Shown piece after piece: positions 46,942 through 56,150 of a stretch of 64,000 bases of DNA. The stretch is from Streptomyces humicola (GTDB taxonomy: Bacteria > Actinomycetota > Actinomycetes > Streptomycetales > Streptomycetaceae), in the NCBI RefSeq assembly GCF_024436035.1, contig NZ_JANFNG010000006.1, positions 62,001 through 126,000 on the forward strand, in the 5' to 3' direction. Each line of letters starts with the position of its first letter. Within the stretch, counting starts at the first letter, position 1. The notes beneath the pieces are model-generated. The model searched no databases. It was not told the DNA's origin and saw only the letters and a list, made by a program, of their open reading frames with translations. The position numbers were made by a program, and so were the translations under genes.

Positions 46942-48045
46942 TTACCCGAGGTCTTCTCGGGCGGCGAGGCGGGTCAGGTAGGCGTTGTAGGCGGTGAGTT
47001 CGGCGTCGTGGTCGCGGTCGGCCTGGCGGTCGGCGCGGGCTGCCGCGCGGCGTTCGGAGGCGGCCCAGGAGACGAGCAGGGCGAGCAGCACGAGGATGGT
47101 GGGGACTTCGCTGAAGGCCCAGGCGATGCCGCCTCCGGTGTTCTGGTCGGCGAGCGGGCTGAGGTGCCAGGCGGCCGGGGGGTGGGCGAAGAAGCCGACG
47201 ATGAGGGTGCTGGACATCATCACGGCGATGCCGAAGAAGGCGTGGAAGGGCATGCCGATGAACAGCTCCAGCATTCGCATCACATGGGAGGGGCGGCGCG
47301 GTGCCGGATCGACGCCCATGATCGGCCAGAAGAACAGCAGGCCCGTGGCGAGGAAGTGCGCGAGCATCCACTCGTGCCCGAGCCAGCTGCCCATCGCGGC
47401 GTCGAACAGCGGGGTGAAGTACAGGCCGTACAGGCTGGCGATGAACAGCGGCAGCGTGAACAGCGGTGAGGAGACGATCCGGGCCAGGCGGCTGTGCAGG
47501 AGCCGGATCAGCACCTCGCGCGGCCCGGTACGACCACGAGGTGCCGAGGGCAGGGCCCGCAGCGCCAGGGTGAACGGCGCGCCGAGCAGCAGCAGGATCG
47601 GGGAGAGCATGGACAGCACCATGTGCTGCACCATGTGGACGCTGAACAGCTCCATGCCGTACCCACCGGCCCCGGTGCAGGTGACCGCGGCGATGCTGAG
47701 CACCCCGGCCGTCCAGGCCAGGGTGCGGTGCAGCGGCCACTTGTCACCGCGCCGTCGCAACCGCCACACCCCTACCGTGTAGATCACCAGGGCCAGCACG
47801 CAGGCGGCCGGTTCCAGCGGGATCGGCTGGGGATGCCAGGCCAGCAACCGGGCCAGGGTCGGCGGGTCCATGGGCATCCACATCGGCCCGCTCATGGAGC
47901 CGTGCATGTGCATCGTCCCAGAGCCCGGCGCGTGTGGGCAGCCCGGCATCGGCATAGACGGCATGCACGGCATCGACCCCATACCGGACTTCGGGGGCGT
48001 CGCAGAGGCAGCCAGCAGGCCGAGCGCGTCATTTATCGCGGGCAT
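46942..48045 (-). CDS. ctaG: CtaG/Caa3-type cytochrome c oxidase assembly protein
   Basis: The 367-aa protein has a Met/His-rich N-terminus (MGSMPCMPSMPMPGCPHAPG, MHMHGSMSGPMWMPM). Seven helices of the CtaG_caa3 family follow: ELFSVHMVQHMVLSMLSPIL, YGLYFTPLFDAAMGSWLGHE, FHAFFGIAVMMSSTLIV. It is thought to help copper insertion into cytochrome oxidase. It starts 4 bp after the dyp gene ends, so the two are coupled. Confidence 0.88.
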   Translation of the reverse strand: MPAINDALGLLAASATPPKSGMGSMPCMPSMPMPGCPHAPGSGTMHMHGSMSGPMWMPMDPPTLARLLAWHPQPIPLEPAACVLALVIYTVGVWRLRRRGDKWPLHRTLAWTAGVLSIAAVTCTGAGGYGMELFSVHMVQHMVLSMLSPILLLLGAPFTLALRALPSAPRGRTGPREVLIRLLHSRLARIVSSPLFTLPLFIASLYGLYFTPLFDAAMGSWLGHEWMLAHFLATGLLFFWPIMGVDPAPRRPSHVMRMLELFIGMPFHAFFGIAVMMSSTLIVGFFAHPPAAWHLSPLADQNTGGGIAWAFSEVPTILVLLALLVSWAASERRAAARADRQADRDHDAELTAYNAYLTRLAAREDLG

Positions 48046-48049
48046 CGCT

Positions 48050-49291
48050 TCATGCCTCCAGCAGGTGTTGGCCGACGTACTCGCCGGGCTGGGCCCCGCC
48101 GGGCACGGCGAAGATCGCGCTGGACTCGTGCCGGATGAACCGGGTCAGGTGGTCACTGCCGTCGAGCTTGAGCTGGATCTGGATGAAACCGGTGGTCGGA
48201 TCGGCCTGCCAGCAGATGAACAGCAGCCCGGCATCAGGGCTGCCGTCCGCACGGTAGCCGTCGTGGTACGAGAACGCGCGCCGCAGGATGGTGGCTCCGG
48301 CGTTGGACTGGGCAGCCGCGACCCGGATGTGGGCGTCGCCGGGGATGGCGAGCGAGCCGTCCGGGTTGACCTTCTCCAAGTCCACCGGGGTGGTCTCGAT
48401 CCCGGTCGGTGCCGGGGCCGACAGCGGGGCGCCGTTGGACTTGCGCCGTCCGATGACCTGCTCCTGCTCGGTTTCGGTGAGGTCGTCCCAGGGGTCGAGC
48501 AGCATGCGGATGCGGCGTACGACGGCGTAGGAGCCGCCGTTCATCCACGCCTGCGGCCCGCTCTTGTCGGGCACGAAGATCTTGGCGTCGAAGTCCTTAT
48601 CAGTTGGTTTGGGGTTGTTGGTGCCGTCGATCTGGCCCATCAGGTTCCGGACCGTCATCGGACGGGCGGTAGCGCCCGGCGTGCGGTTGAACCCGTTCAT
48701 CTGCCACCGGGGCGTCGCCACCCCGGCGGCCTCCTTCTGCAGGATGCGCAGCGCGTGGAAGGCGACCAGCGGATCGTCCGCGCCGATCTGGATCCACAGG
48801 TCCCCGTTGCTCTGCTTGGGGTCGATCGCGTCAGAGGGGAACGCGGGCATCGGCACCAGTGCCGCCGGGGCGTGGTCGGCCAGGCCGGCCTTGGGGAAGA
48901 AGCTCGCGCCGAAGCCGAAGGTCACCGTCAGCGAACAGGGGCCCGCATCCAGTGCGATCTGGTCGTCCCCGGCCGGGGTGCGGCCTGCGGTCATCGCCTC
49001 GGCCGCCGCCGACCAGCGGCGCATCAGCCCGGCCGCCGCCTTGCGGTCGGCGCCGGGTGCGAGGTCGAAGGCGACGATGTGGCCCCGGGCCTGGGCCGGG
49101 GTGGTGATGCCCGCCTGGTGGGTGCCGTGGAACGGGACCATCGTGCTGCCCACCGCTGTCAGCGGCGTGGAGTGATGTGCGGCTGTGGAGCCGAGCACGC
49201 CGCCCGCTCCGCCGACCGCCAGGCCGGCCGCTCCGGCGGCGCCCGCCGTGCTCAGCAACCGCCGCCGGGAAATGCTGTGTTGATCCGTCAT
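48050..49291 (-). CDS. Tat-exported DyP-type peroxidase
   Basis: The 413-aa protein has a twin-Arg signal (SISRRRLLSTAGAAGAAGLA) and a dye-decolourising peroxidase fold. The distal motif is GQIDGTNNPKP (GxxDG), with FGFGASFF near the front and the proximal His region in DAHIRVAAAQSN. The C-terminal end is LLFICWQADPTTGF and FIRHESSAIFAVPGG. It uses haem and peroxide outside the membrane. In Streptomyces a DtpA-type DyP works with Sco and a copper radical oxidase; the sco gene here is in the same run. Confidence 0.9.
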   Translation of the reverse strand: MTDQHSISRRRLLSTAGAAGAAGLAVGGAGGVLGSTAAHHSTPLTAVGSTMVPFHGTHQAGITTPAQARGHIVAFDLAPGADRKAAAGLMRRWSAAAEAMTAGRTPAGDDQIALDAGPCSLTVTFGFGASFFPKAGLADHAPAALVPMPAFPSDAIDPKQSNGDLWIQIGADDPLVAFHALRILQKEAAGVATPRWQMNGFNRTPGATARPMTVRNLMGQIDGTNNPKPTDKDFDAKIFVPDKSGPQAWMNGGSYAVVRRIRMLLDPWDDLTETEQEQVIGRRKSNGAPLSAPAPTGIETTPVDLEKVNPDGSLAIPGDAHIRVAAAQSNAGATILRRAFSYHDGYRADGSPDAGLLFICWQADPTTGFIQIQLKLDGSDHLTRFIRHESSAIFAVPGGAQPGEYVGQHLLEA

Positions 49292-49407
49292 CTTCCTTAT
49301 TCCGCTTCTTTTGGACGCCACTTGCGGGTGTCGCTCCAAGGCCGGCTCGCGCGCTCCCCCGCGCACACCGCGGCCGCCGGGCTGCCGCACGCAGTGGGGG
49401 CGCCGGC

Positions 49408-49890
49408 TCAGCCCTTGGGCTGGTAGGTGGCAGGTTCGACCGGCGCCCGCACAGTGATCGGGGCCGAGGTGGCGAAGCGCAGGTGAAAGGCGACCGCCTG
49501 GCCGGCCACCGGCTTGTGCTTCAAGCCCATCAGCATCAGGTGGTTGCCCCCGGTGCTCAGCACGAGCCGGCCGCCCGCCGGAATCGTGAAGGAGGCCACC
49601 GGCTTCATCTGGTCGGACGCGGTCGTGGTGTGCATCGAGACGTCGGAGGCGATGTCGCTGGTGACCCCGGTCAGCCGGTCCGGGGCCGTGCCGGAGTTGG
49701 TGATGGCGAAGTAACCGGCGGCCATGTCGGCCATTGGCGGCTGCGGCACATACGCGCCCGTCACCTTCAGCTCCGGGCTGCCACCGGCTGGGGATGCGGC
49801 TGACGACGAGGTGGAGCAACCGGTGAGCGCGGTGGCGCCGACCACAAGGGTGGCCACGGCGACGGCTACGTGGGGTGCGAGGTTCTTCAT
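49408..49890 (-). CDS. PCuAC copper chaperone lipoprotein
   Basis: The 160-aa lipoprotein has lipobox ALTGCSTSS and the full copper motif: MHTTTASDQMKPV, then after ~20 residues NHLMLMGL. AAGYFAITNSGTAPDRLTGV is also family-typical. It would carry Cu(I) to the Cu-A centre of oxidase together with Sco. It overlaps the sco stop by 4 bp. Confidence 0.9.
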   Translation of the reverse strand: MKNLAPHVAVAVATLVVGATALTGCSTSSSAASPAGGSPELKVTGAYVPQPPMADMAAGYFAITNSGTAPDRLTGVTSDIASDVSMHTTTASDQMKPVASFTIPAGGRLVLSTGGNHLMLMGLKHKPVAGQAVAFHLRFATSAPITVRAPVEPATYQPKG

Positions 49891-50564
49891 GGCGTTTCTC
49901 CTTTGACGATCTTCGGCAGGTCCTGGGCGTACTGCGACTCCGGCACCCCGGAGGTGTAGAGCAGGTGGGCCTTGTCGTCCTTCGGCGAGAAGACGATGAC
50001 CTCGGCGCCGTGGCTGACGGTGTAGCTGCCGTCCGCGTGCTTGACCGGCGCGGAGATGCCCACACCAACGCTCTTCGCCGCGGCCTGGATCTGGCTGAAG
50101 TCGCCGGTCAGGCCGATGAAGGCGGGGTCGATGGCACCCAGCCACTGATTCAGCCGCTGCGGGGTGTCCCGGGCGGGGTCGGTGGTCACGAAGACCACCT
50201 GAAGGCGCTGCTGCTCCGCCGTGGGCAGCGTACGCGTGGCAGCCGCGATGTCAGCCATGGTCGTCGGGCACACATCGGGGCAGTGGGTGTAGCCGAAGTA
50301 CAGCAACAGCGGCTTGCCAGCGGTCTGCTTGACCAGGTTGTAGCTCTGACCGTGGTCGTCGGTCAGGGTCAGGCTCGGCTTGGTGTAGGGCGGGTCGAGG
50401 GTGATCGAGCCACTGGAGGCGGTGGGCGCGTTCGCGGGCACCGAGATCGAGGCGATCGGCTGATCGCCGGAGGAGCTGCCGCAGGCGGTCAGGGCCACAG
50501 TGGCCGTCGCGGCGAAGGCTGCAGCCGTCGCAAGACGGCGGGCGGATGACGCGAGGATACGCAT
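49887..50564 (-). CDS. sco: SCO1/SenC copper metallochaperone
   Basis: The 225-aa lipoprotein has lipobox ALTACGSSS and a thioredoxin-like Sco domain: LLLYFGYTHCPDVCPTTMAD with the CxxxC copper motif, FVTTDPARDTPQRL and a distal His in VSHGAEVIVFSP. It delivers copper to cytochrome oxidase Cu-A and, in Streptomyces, to other copper enzymes. It heads the sco-pcuAC pair. Confidence 0.92.
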   Translation of the reverse strand: MRILASSARRLATAAAFAATATVALTACGSSSGDQPIASISVPANAPTASSGSITLDPPYTKPSLTLTDDHGQSYNLVKQTAGKPLLLYFGYTHCPDVCPTTMADIAAATRTLPTAEQQRLQVVFVTTDPARDTPQRLNQWLGAIDPAFIGLTGDFSQIQAAAKSVGVGISAPVKHADGSYTVSHGAEVIVFSPKDDKAHLLYTSGVPESQYAQDLPKIVKGETP

Positions 50565-50913
50565 CAGGGAACTCCTGCACGTGGGTACGGCACGCGGCGG
50601 TCACCGCCGTCCAAAGGGGGCGGTGGGCTGCGTGCAGGACTGCACGACGAGACGAATCACCAAGCACGCACCGGTCCACACCCCCACGGCCACCGTCAGC
50701 ACGGGCATGGGAGATGAGGGAGCCGGTCAGGCAGCAGCCGAACCGTCGCAGGGGCCGAGGTTCTCCGGCGCACGGCGCGACCGAGGCAGGCCCGGACTGC
50801 CGCTTGATGAGCCCACGGTGGCGCCGCCGCCATCGAGGCGGTGAGTGTCTCGCCGAATGGCACGAGGACGGCCGCATGCACCCTGAGCGCGCGCAAGGCG
50901 CAGGCAGGGAGTT
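50565..50913. other. intergenic stretch upstream of sco
   Basis: It should hold the sco promoter. A 35-codon minus-strand frame (50601-50708, MPVLTVAVGVWTGACLVIRL) encodes one hydrophobic segment and could be a small membrane protein, but evidence is thin. Confidence 0.3.
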
Positions 50914-51714
50914 TCAGGCCGCCAGGGCCACGGCGGGCGGACCCCGCCGGATCACGCAGTGCTGCAGCGCGACAACCCGAAACCGCCCGGCCTGGTACTC
51001 CACGCGCGCCGGGCGCAACGCGGACAGGCCCTGCTCCAGCAGCCCAGCCACCAGCGCCAGCACGCGCATGGCAGCGAGGAGTCCGCTCAACGGCACCAGC
51101 AGAGCAAGGTGTTCCGCAACCACCGCATACAGCCGGACGAGCTGCCAGAGCGCGGCCTCGCCGCGGCGCAGCATCCAGCCGACGATGACGGCGGCGGTCA
51201 GATGCGCGGCGAGCATCGCCGCAGTGAACATCGCGCTCAGCGACATCGCGTGCGCGCCATGACCCACCATCCCGGCCATACCTGACATACCGGGCATACC
51301 GCCCATGGCTCGCGCCGGATTGATGCCCGATTGACGTACGATCTGCGCCGCGCGCTGCGGGGTTAGATGTGTCGGCTGCCCATTGCACAACAGCCGCTCG
51401 GCGAGGGCCATGACACCGCCGGAATTGTCCGCCGGGACGGCCATGGCGGAGCTCTGCCCGAGGCAGAAGAGCAGGTGTAGGCCGAGCTCGCCCGCCAGCA
51501 GAGTGGACGCGATGCCGGGCAGCGAACGCTCCCGTCCGGCCAGCGGCGCGGCCACACACAGCACCCCGGCCCAGCCCGCCGCCAAAGTCCACAGCGGGAC
51601 CCCAGCCCCCGAGGCCATCGCGTGCCCGGCCGCGGACAGCGTGACGCAGACCGCCGAGAACACCACGGCTCTCAGCAGTCTCAGATCGGCGCCGGCACGC
51701 ACGGGGACCGTCAT
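50914..51714 (-). CDS. Met-rich multi-pass membrane protein
   Basis: The 266-aa protein has about six helices. Between helices 3 and 4 is a Met-rich loop, ARAMGGMPGMSGMAGMVGHG, followed by AHAMSLSAMFTAAMLAAHLT. Such loops bind copper in other systems. Its family is not clear to me. It lies upstream of sco on the same strand but 349 bp away. A role in copper handling is inferred. Confidence 0.7.
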   Translation of the reverse strand: MTVPVRAGADLRLLRAVVFSAVCVTLSAAGHAMASGAGVPLWTLAAGWAGVLCVAAPLAGRERSLPGIASTLLAGELGLHLLFCLGQSSAMAVPADNSGGVMALAERLLCNGQPTHLTPQRAAQIVRQSGINPARAMGGMPGMSGMAGMVGHGAHAMSLSAMFTAAMLAAHLTAAVIVGWMLRRGEAALWQLVRLYAVVAEHLALLVPLSGLLAAMRVLALVAGLLEQGLSALRPARVEYQAGRFRVVALQHCVIRRGPPAVALAA

Positions 51715-51845
51715 AGCGCCGTCATCATTCCATCCGGCCCCCCGGCCCCCTGCGGCGGGGCCACCACGGAACCGCGGTCTCCCCGACGCTGAACCACCGG
51801 CTGTGGCTCAGTAACGCCAGGAAGCTACCCCCACCGTCGCGGCAC

Positions 51846-52197
51846 CTGCTGCGATTGCGGGAGGAGTACCGGAAGGAGACGGAAGGACCGCATATCGTCG
51901 CGGCCGGTCCGCCCATCACCCGCACCGGTGGACACTGTTGGTATCTCGGTGGCCAGGCCGACGGCGAGAAGGGGGTTATCGCCGCAGTCATCGAGCGGGA
52001 TCGGAACGGGGCGGACCTGGTCAAGATCATGGCGACCGGGGGCATGTCCACCATCGGCTCCGACCCGGGCGGTTCCCAGTACACCGCGGCGGAACTCGGC
52101 GCGGCAGTCCGTGCCGCACACAGGCTGGGCCCGCCTGTCACCGGACACGCGCATGGGGCCGCGGGGATCGCCGACGCGGTCGCGGCCGGGTGCGGCG
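51846..52197 (+). pseudogene. internal fragment of a metal-dependent amidohydrolase
   Basis: The frame reads LREEYRKETEGPHIVAAGPP, ITRTGGHCWYLGG, DLVKIMATGGMSTIGSDPGG and GHAHGAAGIADAVAAG. These include the carboxy-Lys and His regions of prolidase-like amidohydrolases. It lacks both the N-terminal barrel start and everything after ADAVAAG, where the sequence switches abruptly to repeat copy B. Confidence 0.75.
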
Positions 52198-52209
52198 TCC
52201 TGACCTATG

Positions 52210-52263
52210 ACGCGTCGTACTGCACCGCCCAAAGGCGTCCGTCCACCGGCTGTCCACCGGGGG
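52210..52263. repeat. ~51-bp dispersed repeat, copy B
   Basis: This is the counterpart of 18927-18979. On the minus strand it reads PVDGRLWAVQYDAS and then a stop, against MDGGLWTVQHEASR and a stop in copy A. The changes are conservative, suggesting both derive from the end of a coding region or element. Confidence 0.6.
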
Positions 52264-52386
52264 CGTCACTGAGCAGCGAAGCGAGGTATTCAGGTCGAGT
52301 TGTCGGGGTCCTGCAACAAGCGGCTTGCCGACCTTCACCAGCACGCCCGTGCGTGCTGAGCCAGCGGCCCCACAGCCGCGCCGCCG

Positions 52387-52797
52387 TCAGTTCGAGCCCA
52401 AGACCTCGATGACGCATTTCGCGGCACCGCTCCGTTCGATCCTCGCATCACTGGTGATCAGCGTTGCGGCGAGGGCCTCGGCCAGGGCGACGTACTGGGC
52501 GTCGTAGGCGCTCAGGTTTCCGTGGAGCGCCTGAACGCGGTCCCAGAGGAAGAGCGTCTCGTGTCGGACGAGTGGGAGCTGCCGGTATGCATCGATGGCC
52601 TTGCCCACTTCCCGTTCCGTGAGCTTGCCCCCTCTCCTCATGCCGAGCAGTGCGGACTGGATCTCGTAGTCGATGAGCGTGGGTACGGCGACGGCGTCGG
52701 CGGCGCCCACCCGGGTGCGGACGGCAACGCCGAGCGGGTCGTGGTTGGTGAGGAAGTGCACAAGGGCGGAGCAGTCGATGACGACCGCCTGGCTCAC
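52387..52797 (-). CDS. vapC: VapC-type PIN-domain toxin
   Basis: The 136-aa protein has the PIN layout: VVIDCSALVHFL with the first Asp, LIDYEIQSALLGMRR with the Glu, and NLSAYDAQYVALAEALAATL with a late Asp. A final LITSDARIER carries another acidic residue. It should be a ribonuclease held inactive by the antitoxin whose gene overlaps its start by 4 bp. Confidence 0.88.
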   Translation of the reverse strand: MSQAVVIDCSALVHFLTNHDPLGVAVRTRVGAADAVAVPTLIDYEIQSALLGMRRGGKLTEREVGKAIDAYRQLPLVRHETLFLWDRVQALHGNLSAYDAQYVALAEALAATLITSDARIERSGAAKCVIEVLGSN

Positions 52798-53024
52798 CGC
52801 CCGGTCCTCGCCTCGTCGATCGCGGCCAGCACGTCCTCCGTGCTGACGCTGGCCGTGGTCTCCCGGTTCAGGCGCGCCACCATCTCCGTCATGGTGGGCT
52901 TGGATGTCTCGCGCGCGATGAGATCGAGGAAGTAAGCCTGGAGGGACTTGCCGGCCTGTGCAGCACGAACCTTCAGGGTCTGGATCTGGTCATCCGGGAC
53001 GTCCCGAATCGTCAGAGCAGTCAT
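52794..53024 (-). CDS. vapB: VapB/FitA-type antitoxin
   Basis: The 76-aa protein has an N-terminal ribbon-helix-helix (TALTIRDVPDDQIQTLKVRA, AGKSLQAYFLDLI) and a C-terminal toxin-binding tail. It precedes and overlaps vapC. A -10 TATACT lies 6 nt before the ATG, so translation may be leaderless. Confidence 0.88.
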   Translation of the reverse strand: MTALTIRDVPDDQIQTLKVRAAQAGKSLQAYFLDLIARETSKPTMTEMVARLNRETTASVSTEDVLAAIDEARTGR

Positions 53025-53030
53025 GAATGC

Positions 53031-53036
53031 AGTATA
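53031..53036 (-). promoter_or_regulatory. -10 element of vapBC, probably leaderless
   Basis: TATACT on the minus strand is followed by six bases and then the ATG. TGCATGCA, a palindrome just upstream (53044-53051), could be part of the antitoxin operator. Confidence 0.5.
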
Positions 53037-53397
53037 GCGTCAATGCATGCAAAGTGCAGATATCCGGGGACCGCCACCACCTCACGGGCCAGCGGAGATC
53101 GTCCTCGATCCCTCCGCGCCAGCGCCCGGTAACCACAGGAGATGCAGGCCGACACCGGAGTCCACGGGCAGGTCCGACGCAGGAGGTCCATCCAGGTGAT
53201 GAAGGCACGCTCGGCTGCGAACGTCGCTTGAAGCCGGGACGCCGCCCGAGCACGCCGCCGCCAGGGCTGAGGATTCTCTGCCAGCTGAACGTGTCGTCGT
53301 GGGCCGCGCAGGCACGGCTGTGCCGACGGGCGGTGCTGCAACGACGAGTTTCCGGTTCGCGGCCGAGCAGGTGGCGGGTTCTGGGAGACTGGGGTGC
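53037..53397. other. intergenic stretch between vapBC and jetA
   Basis: A minus-strand frame (AFITWMDLLRRTCPWTPVSA, CISCGYRALARR) looks partly coding but is not assignable. The jetA promoter must lie here; no clear -10/-35 pair was found. Confidence 0.3.
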
Positions 53398-54978
53398 GTG
53401 TCCGACGCTCCGCCGCCTCAGCCGTTCGCCTATCTGCAGGCGCCGAACGCCGCCCTCTACGGCCAGGTCCTGGCCGTGTTCGCGCAGGCACGGGAGCGGT
53501 TCATCGTCCATCTGCGGCCGGAGGACGTGGCCGCCGAGCTGCGCCAGGGCTCCGACGACGCGGCGGCGGTGCCGGTCGAGGCCGTCGGCGCGGCGCTGGA
53601 GAAGCTGGTCGAATGGAGCAACCTGCGGGCGGACGCCGACACCGGCCGGGTGACTTCGGTCGAGGACTTCCACCGGGCGCGCTATCTGTACCAACTCACC
53701 CGCCACGGTCAGGCCGCGCTGCGCGCGATAGCCGTGTACGAGCAGGCGCTGGGCCAACGCGGCCAGTTGCAGTCGGTCGCGCTGGCGGACATCGCCGAGC
53801 AGCTCGGCTCGCTGCTGGTCCTCGCGCAGGCGGAGGACCCCGATCCGGCGAAGACGCACCTGCTGCTGCTCCAGATCGCCGAGCGGTTCGGCAGCCTGGC
53901 GGACAACGCCCAGGCGTTCATGGCCTCGCTGCGCCGCACCATCGACTTCCAGGACGGCGACGAGGAGGCGTTCATCGCGTACAAGGACCGGCTGGTCGAG
54001 TACATCGAGCGCTTCATCGCCGACCTGGCGGGCCGCGGCGCGCAGATCGCGGATCTGCTCACCCGGCTGAACGCGGCCGACGTGCAGCGGCTGCTGGTGA
54101 CCGCCGCCCGTCGGGAGGCCGGTGACGCCGTACCCGACTCGGACGAACCGGAGGCGGAGCAGGCCCGCGCCGAGGCGACGCAGGCGGCGCTCATCGCGTG
54201 GGAGAACCGCTGGCGGGGCCTGGCCGACTGGTTCCTCAGCCGGTCCACGCGGCAGCCCTCGCAGGCGAAGCTGCTGCGCGGTGCGGCGGTCAGCGCGATC
54301 ACTGGCCTGGTCAACACGGTGGCGGCGCTGAACGAGCGGCGTGGCGGGCGCTCGGACCGGTCGGCCGACTTCCGGGCGCTGGCCCGGTTCTTCGCGCAGG
54401 CCCCGGATGATGCCGCCGCGCACCGCTTGTGGCGGGCGGCCTTCGCCCTCACCCCGGCCCGGCACCTGACGGTCGACGCCGCGACCGAGGCAGCCTGGCA
54501 GGACGCGGACCTCGCTGCCACCACGCCATGGGCCGAGGCCCCGCCGCTGGAGATCAGCCCGCGGCTGCGCGAGACCGGTTCGTACGAACGGCGCGGTATG
54601 CCTACCCGGGTCGCGGACCGCACGGCGGCGCGGCAGGTGCTGGCCGAGCAGGTCGAGCTGGAGGCCGCCCAGACCGCCGCCGCCCGGGCCCGGCTGGCCA
54701 CCGACGGCCCGGTGCTGCTCTCCGAACTGGCCGGCCCGGACGGGCTCGACCCGCACGCCTTCCGTTTGTTCCTCGCGGTGCTCGGCGACGCGCTGTCGGC
54801 ACGGGTGCCGGGCGAGAGCGAGTCCTCGGCGCTCACCGGGGACGGCACGATGGAGGTCCGGCTGAAGCTGGTGGACCCGGACACGGTGGTCGAGATCCCG
54901 ACCGCGGACGGCGTGCTCTCCGGGCCGGAACACATCATCGAGATCATCGACCTCGTGTCCACGGGAAGTGCGGCATGA
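53398..54978 (+). CDS. jetA: Wadjet JetA (DUF2397, TIGR02677)
   Basis: The 526-aa protein begins at the GTG giving VSDAPPPQPFAYLQAPNAAL. It has the family segments LVHLRPEDVAAEL-like (IVHLRPEDVAAELRQG), VEWSNLRADADTGRVTSVED and ARYLYQLTRHGQAA. It is the kleisin-like subunit that bridges the SMC-like JetC dimer. ATGA overlap couples it to jetB. The long C-terminal half includes LRETGSYERRGMPTRVADRT, typical of TIGR02677. Confidence 0.9.
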   Translation: MSDAPPPQPFAYLQAPNAALYGQVLAVFAQARERFIVHLRPEDVAAELRQGSDDAAAVPVEAVGAALEKLVEWSNLRADADTGRVTSVEDFHRARYLYQLTRHGQAALRAIAVYEQALGQRGQLQSVALADIAEQLGSLLVLAQAEDPDPAKTHLLLLQIAERFGSLADNAQAFMASLRRTIDFQDGDEEAFIAYKDRLVEYIERFIADLAGRGAQIADLLTRLNAADVQRLLVTAARREAGDAVPDSDEPEAEQARAEATQAALIAWENRWRGLADWFLSRSTRQPSQAKLLRGAAVSAITGLVNTVAALNERRGGRSDRSADFRALARFFAQAPDDAAAHRLWRAAFALTPARHLTVDAATEAAWQDADLAATTPWAEAPPLEISPRLRETGSYERRGMPTRVADRTAARQVLAEQVELEAAQTAAARARLATDGPVLLSELAGPDGLDPHAFRLFLAVLGDALSARVPGESESSALTGDGTMEVRLKLVDPDTVVEIPTADGVLSGPEHIIEIIDLVSTGSAA

Positions 54979-56150
54979 CCGACGCCGACGTCCAGGCCGA
55001 GCGGCGCCGGGCCACCCGCGCGCTGCTCGCCTCGCCGCTGATGACCAGCGGAAGCGAGGAGTTCCGGCTGGTCCGCAAGCACGCTGGCGAGCTGGCGGCC
55101 TGGTTCACCCAGGAGACCGGTTGGCGGCTGGTGGTCGACGCCGAAACCGCGCGGTTGTACAAGTCGCCCGTCCGGCTGGATGACGCGACCCGGCCTGCCC
55201 GGGCGCCGCGGACCAGGGTGCCGTTCACCCGCCGCCGCTATGTGCTGCTGTGCCTGGCGCTGGCCGTGCTGGAGCGGGCCGACGCCCAGATCACCCTGGG
55301 CCGGCTGGCCGACGGTGTGCTGACGGGTGCCGGTGACCCGGTGCTGGTGGCGGCGGGGACCGAGTTCCGGATGGACCGCCGCGAGGAGCGCTCCGACCTG
55401 GTGGCCGTGGTACGGCTGCTGCTGGACCGGGGCGTCCTGCACCGGGTTGCGGGCGACGAGGAGGCGTACCTGTCGGAGGCGTCCAACGACGTGCTCTACG
55501 ACGTGCGGCGGCGCGTCCTGGCCGCACTGCTGGCCGCGACCCGTGGCCCGTCCACGGTCGAAACCGCCGCCCCGGACCAGCGCCTGCCTCTGCTCACCTG
55601 CGAAGTCATGCCCGACACCGAGGAGTTGCGGCTGCGGGCGCTGCGCCACCGGCTCACCCGCAGACTGCTGGACGACCCGGTGGTGTACTACGCCGAGCTG
55701 CCGGAGAACGAGCGCACCTACCTGGTCTCCCAGCGCCACGCGATCACCCGCCGGATCACCGAACTCACCGGTCTGGTGGCGGAGATGCGCGCCGAGGGGA
55801 TCGCCATGGTCGACCCGGATGATGAGCTGACCGATCTGCGGATGCCCGAGCAGGGCACCGACGGCCACGCCACTCTGCTGGTAGCCGCCCACCTCGCCAC
55901 CGCCCAAGGCACCCGCACCGAGCCGCAACTCGTCGAGTTGGTACGGCAACTAGCGGTGCAACACCGCTCGTACTGGCGCAAGGGCGCCGCCGAGCCCGCC
56001 GCCGCAGCGGAATTGCTCGCCCAGGCTCTCGACCGGCTCGCCGCCCTCGACCTGGTGACCCGCGAGGGCGGGACCGTCACCGCCAAGCCGGCGCTGGTCC
56101 GCTACGCCCTGGCCGCCCCGACCATCCGAAAGGCCCGCTCCCGCTCATGA
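54975..56150 (+). CDS. jetB: Wadjet JetB (DUF2398, TIGR02678)
   Basis: The 391-aa protein contains RALLASPLMTSGSEEFRLVR, PFTRRRYVLLCLALAVLERA and ELPENERTYLVSQRHAITRR, characteristic of TIGR02678. It is the KITE-like winged-helix subunit that binds JetA. It overlaps jetA by 4 bp and jetC by 4 bp, so stoichiometry is probably set by translational coupling. Confidence 0.9.
   Translation: MTDADVQAERRRATRALLASPLMTSGSEEFRLVRKHAGELAAWFTQETGWRLVVDAETARLYKSPVRLDDATRPARAPRTRVPFTRRRYVLLCLALAVLERADAQITLGRLADGVLTGAGDPVLVAAGTEFRMDRREERSDLVAVVRLLLDRGVLHRVAGDEEAYLSEASNDVLYDVRRRVLAALLAATRGPSTVETAAPDQRLPLLTCEVMPDTEELRLRALRHRLTRRLLDDPVVYYAELPENERTYLVSQRHAITRRITELTGLVAEMRAEGIAMVDPDDELTDLRMPEQGTDGHATLLVAAHLATAQGTRTEPQLVELVRQLAVQHRSYWRKGAAEPAAAAELLAQALDRLAALDLVTREGGTVTAKPALVRYALAAPTIRKARSRS

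Noticed and set aside
45695-47740. Single 681-codon minus-strand protein
   Set aside because: The upper part is a shadow of ctaG in another frame. The membrane protein proper starts at 46699.
48050-50068. Single 672-codon minus-strand protein including DyP
   Set aside because: The part before residue ~260 is out of frame with PCuAC and Sco. The Tat signal marks the true start at 49291.
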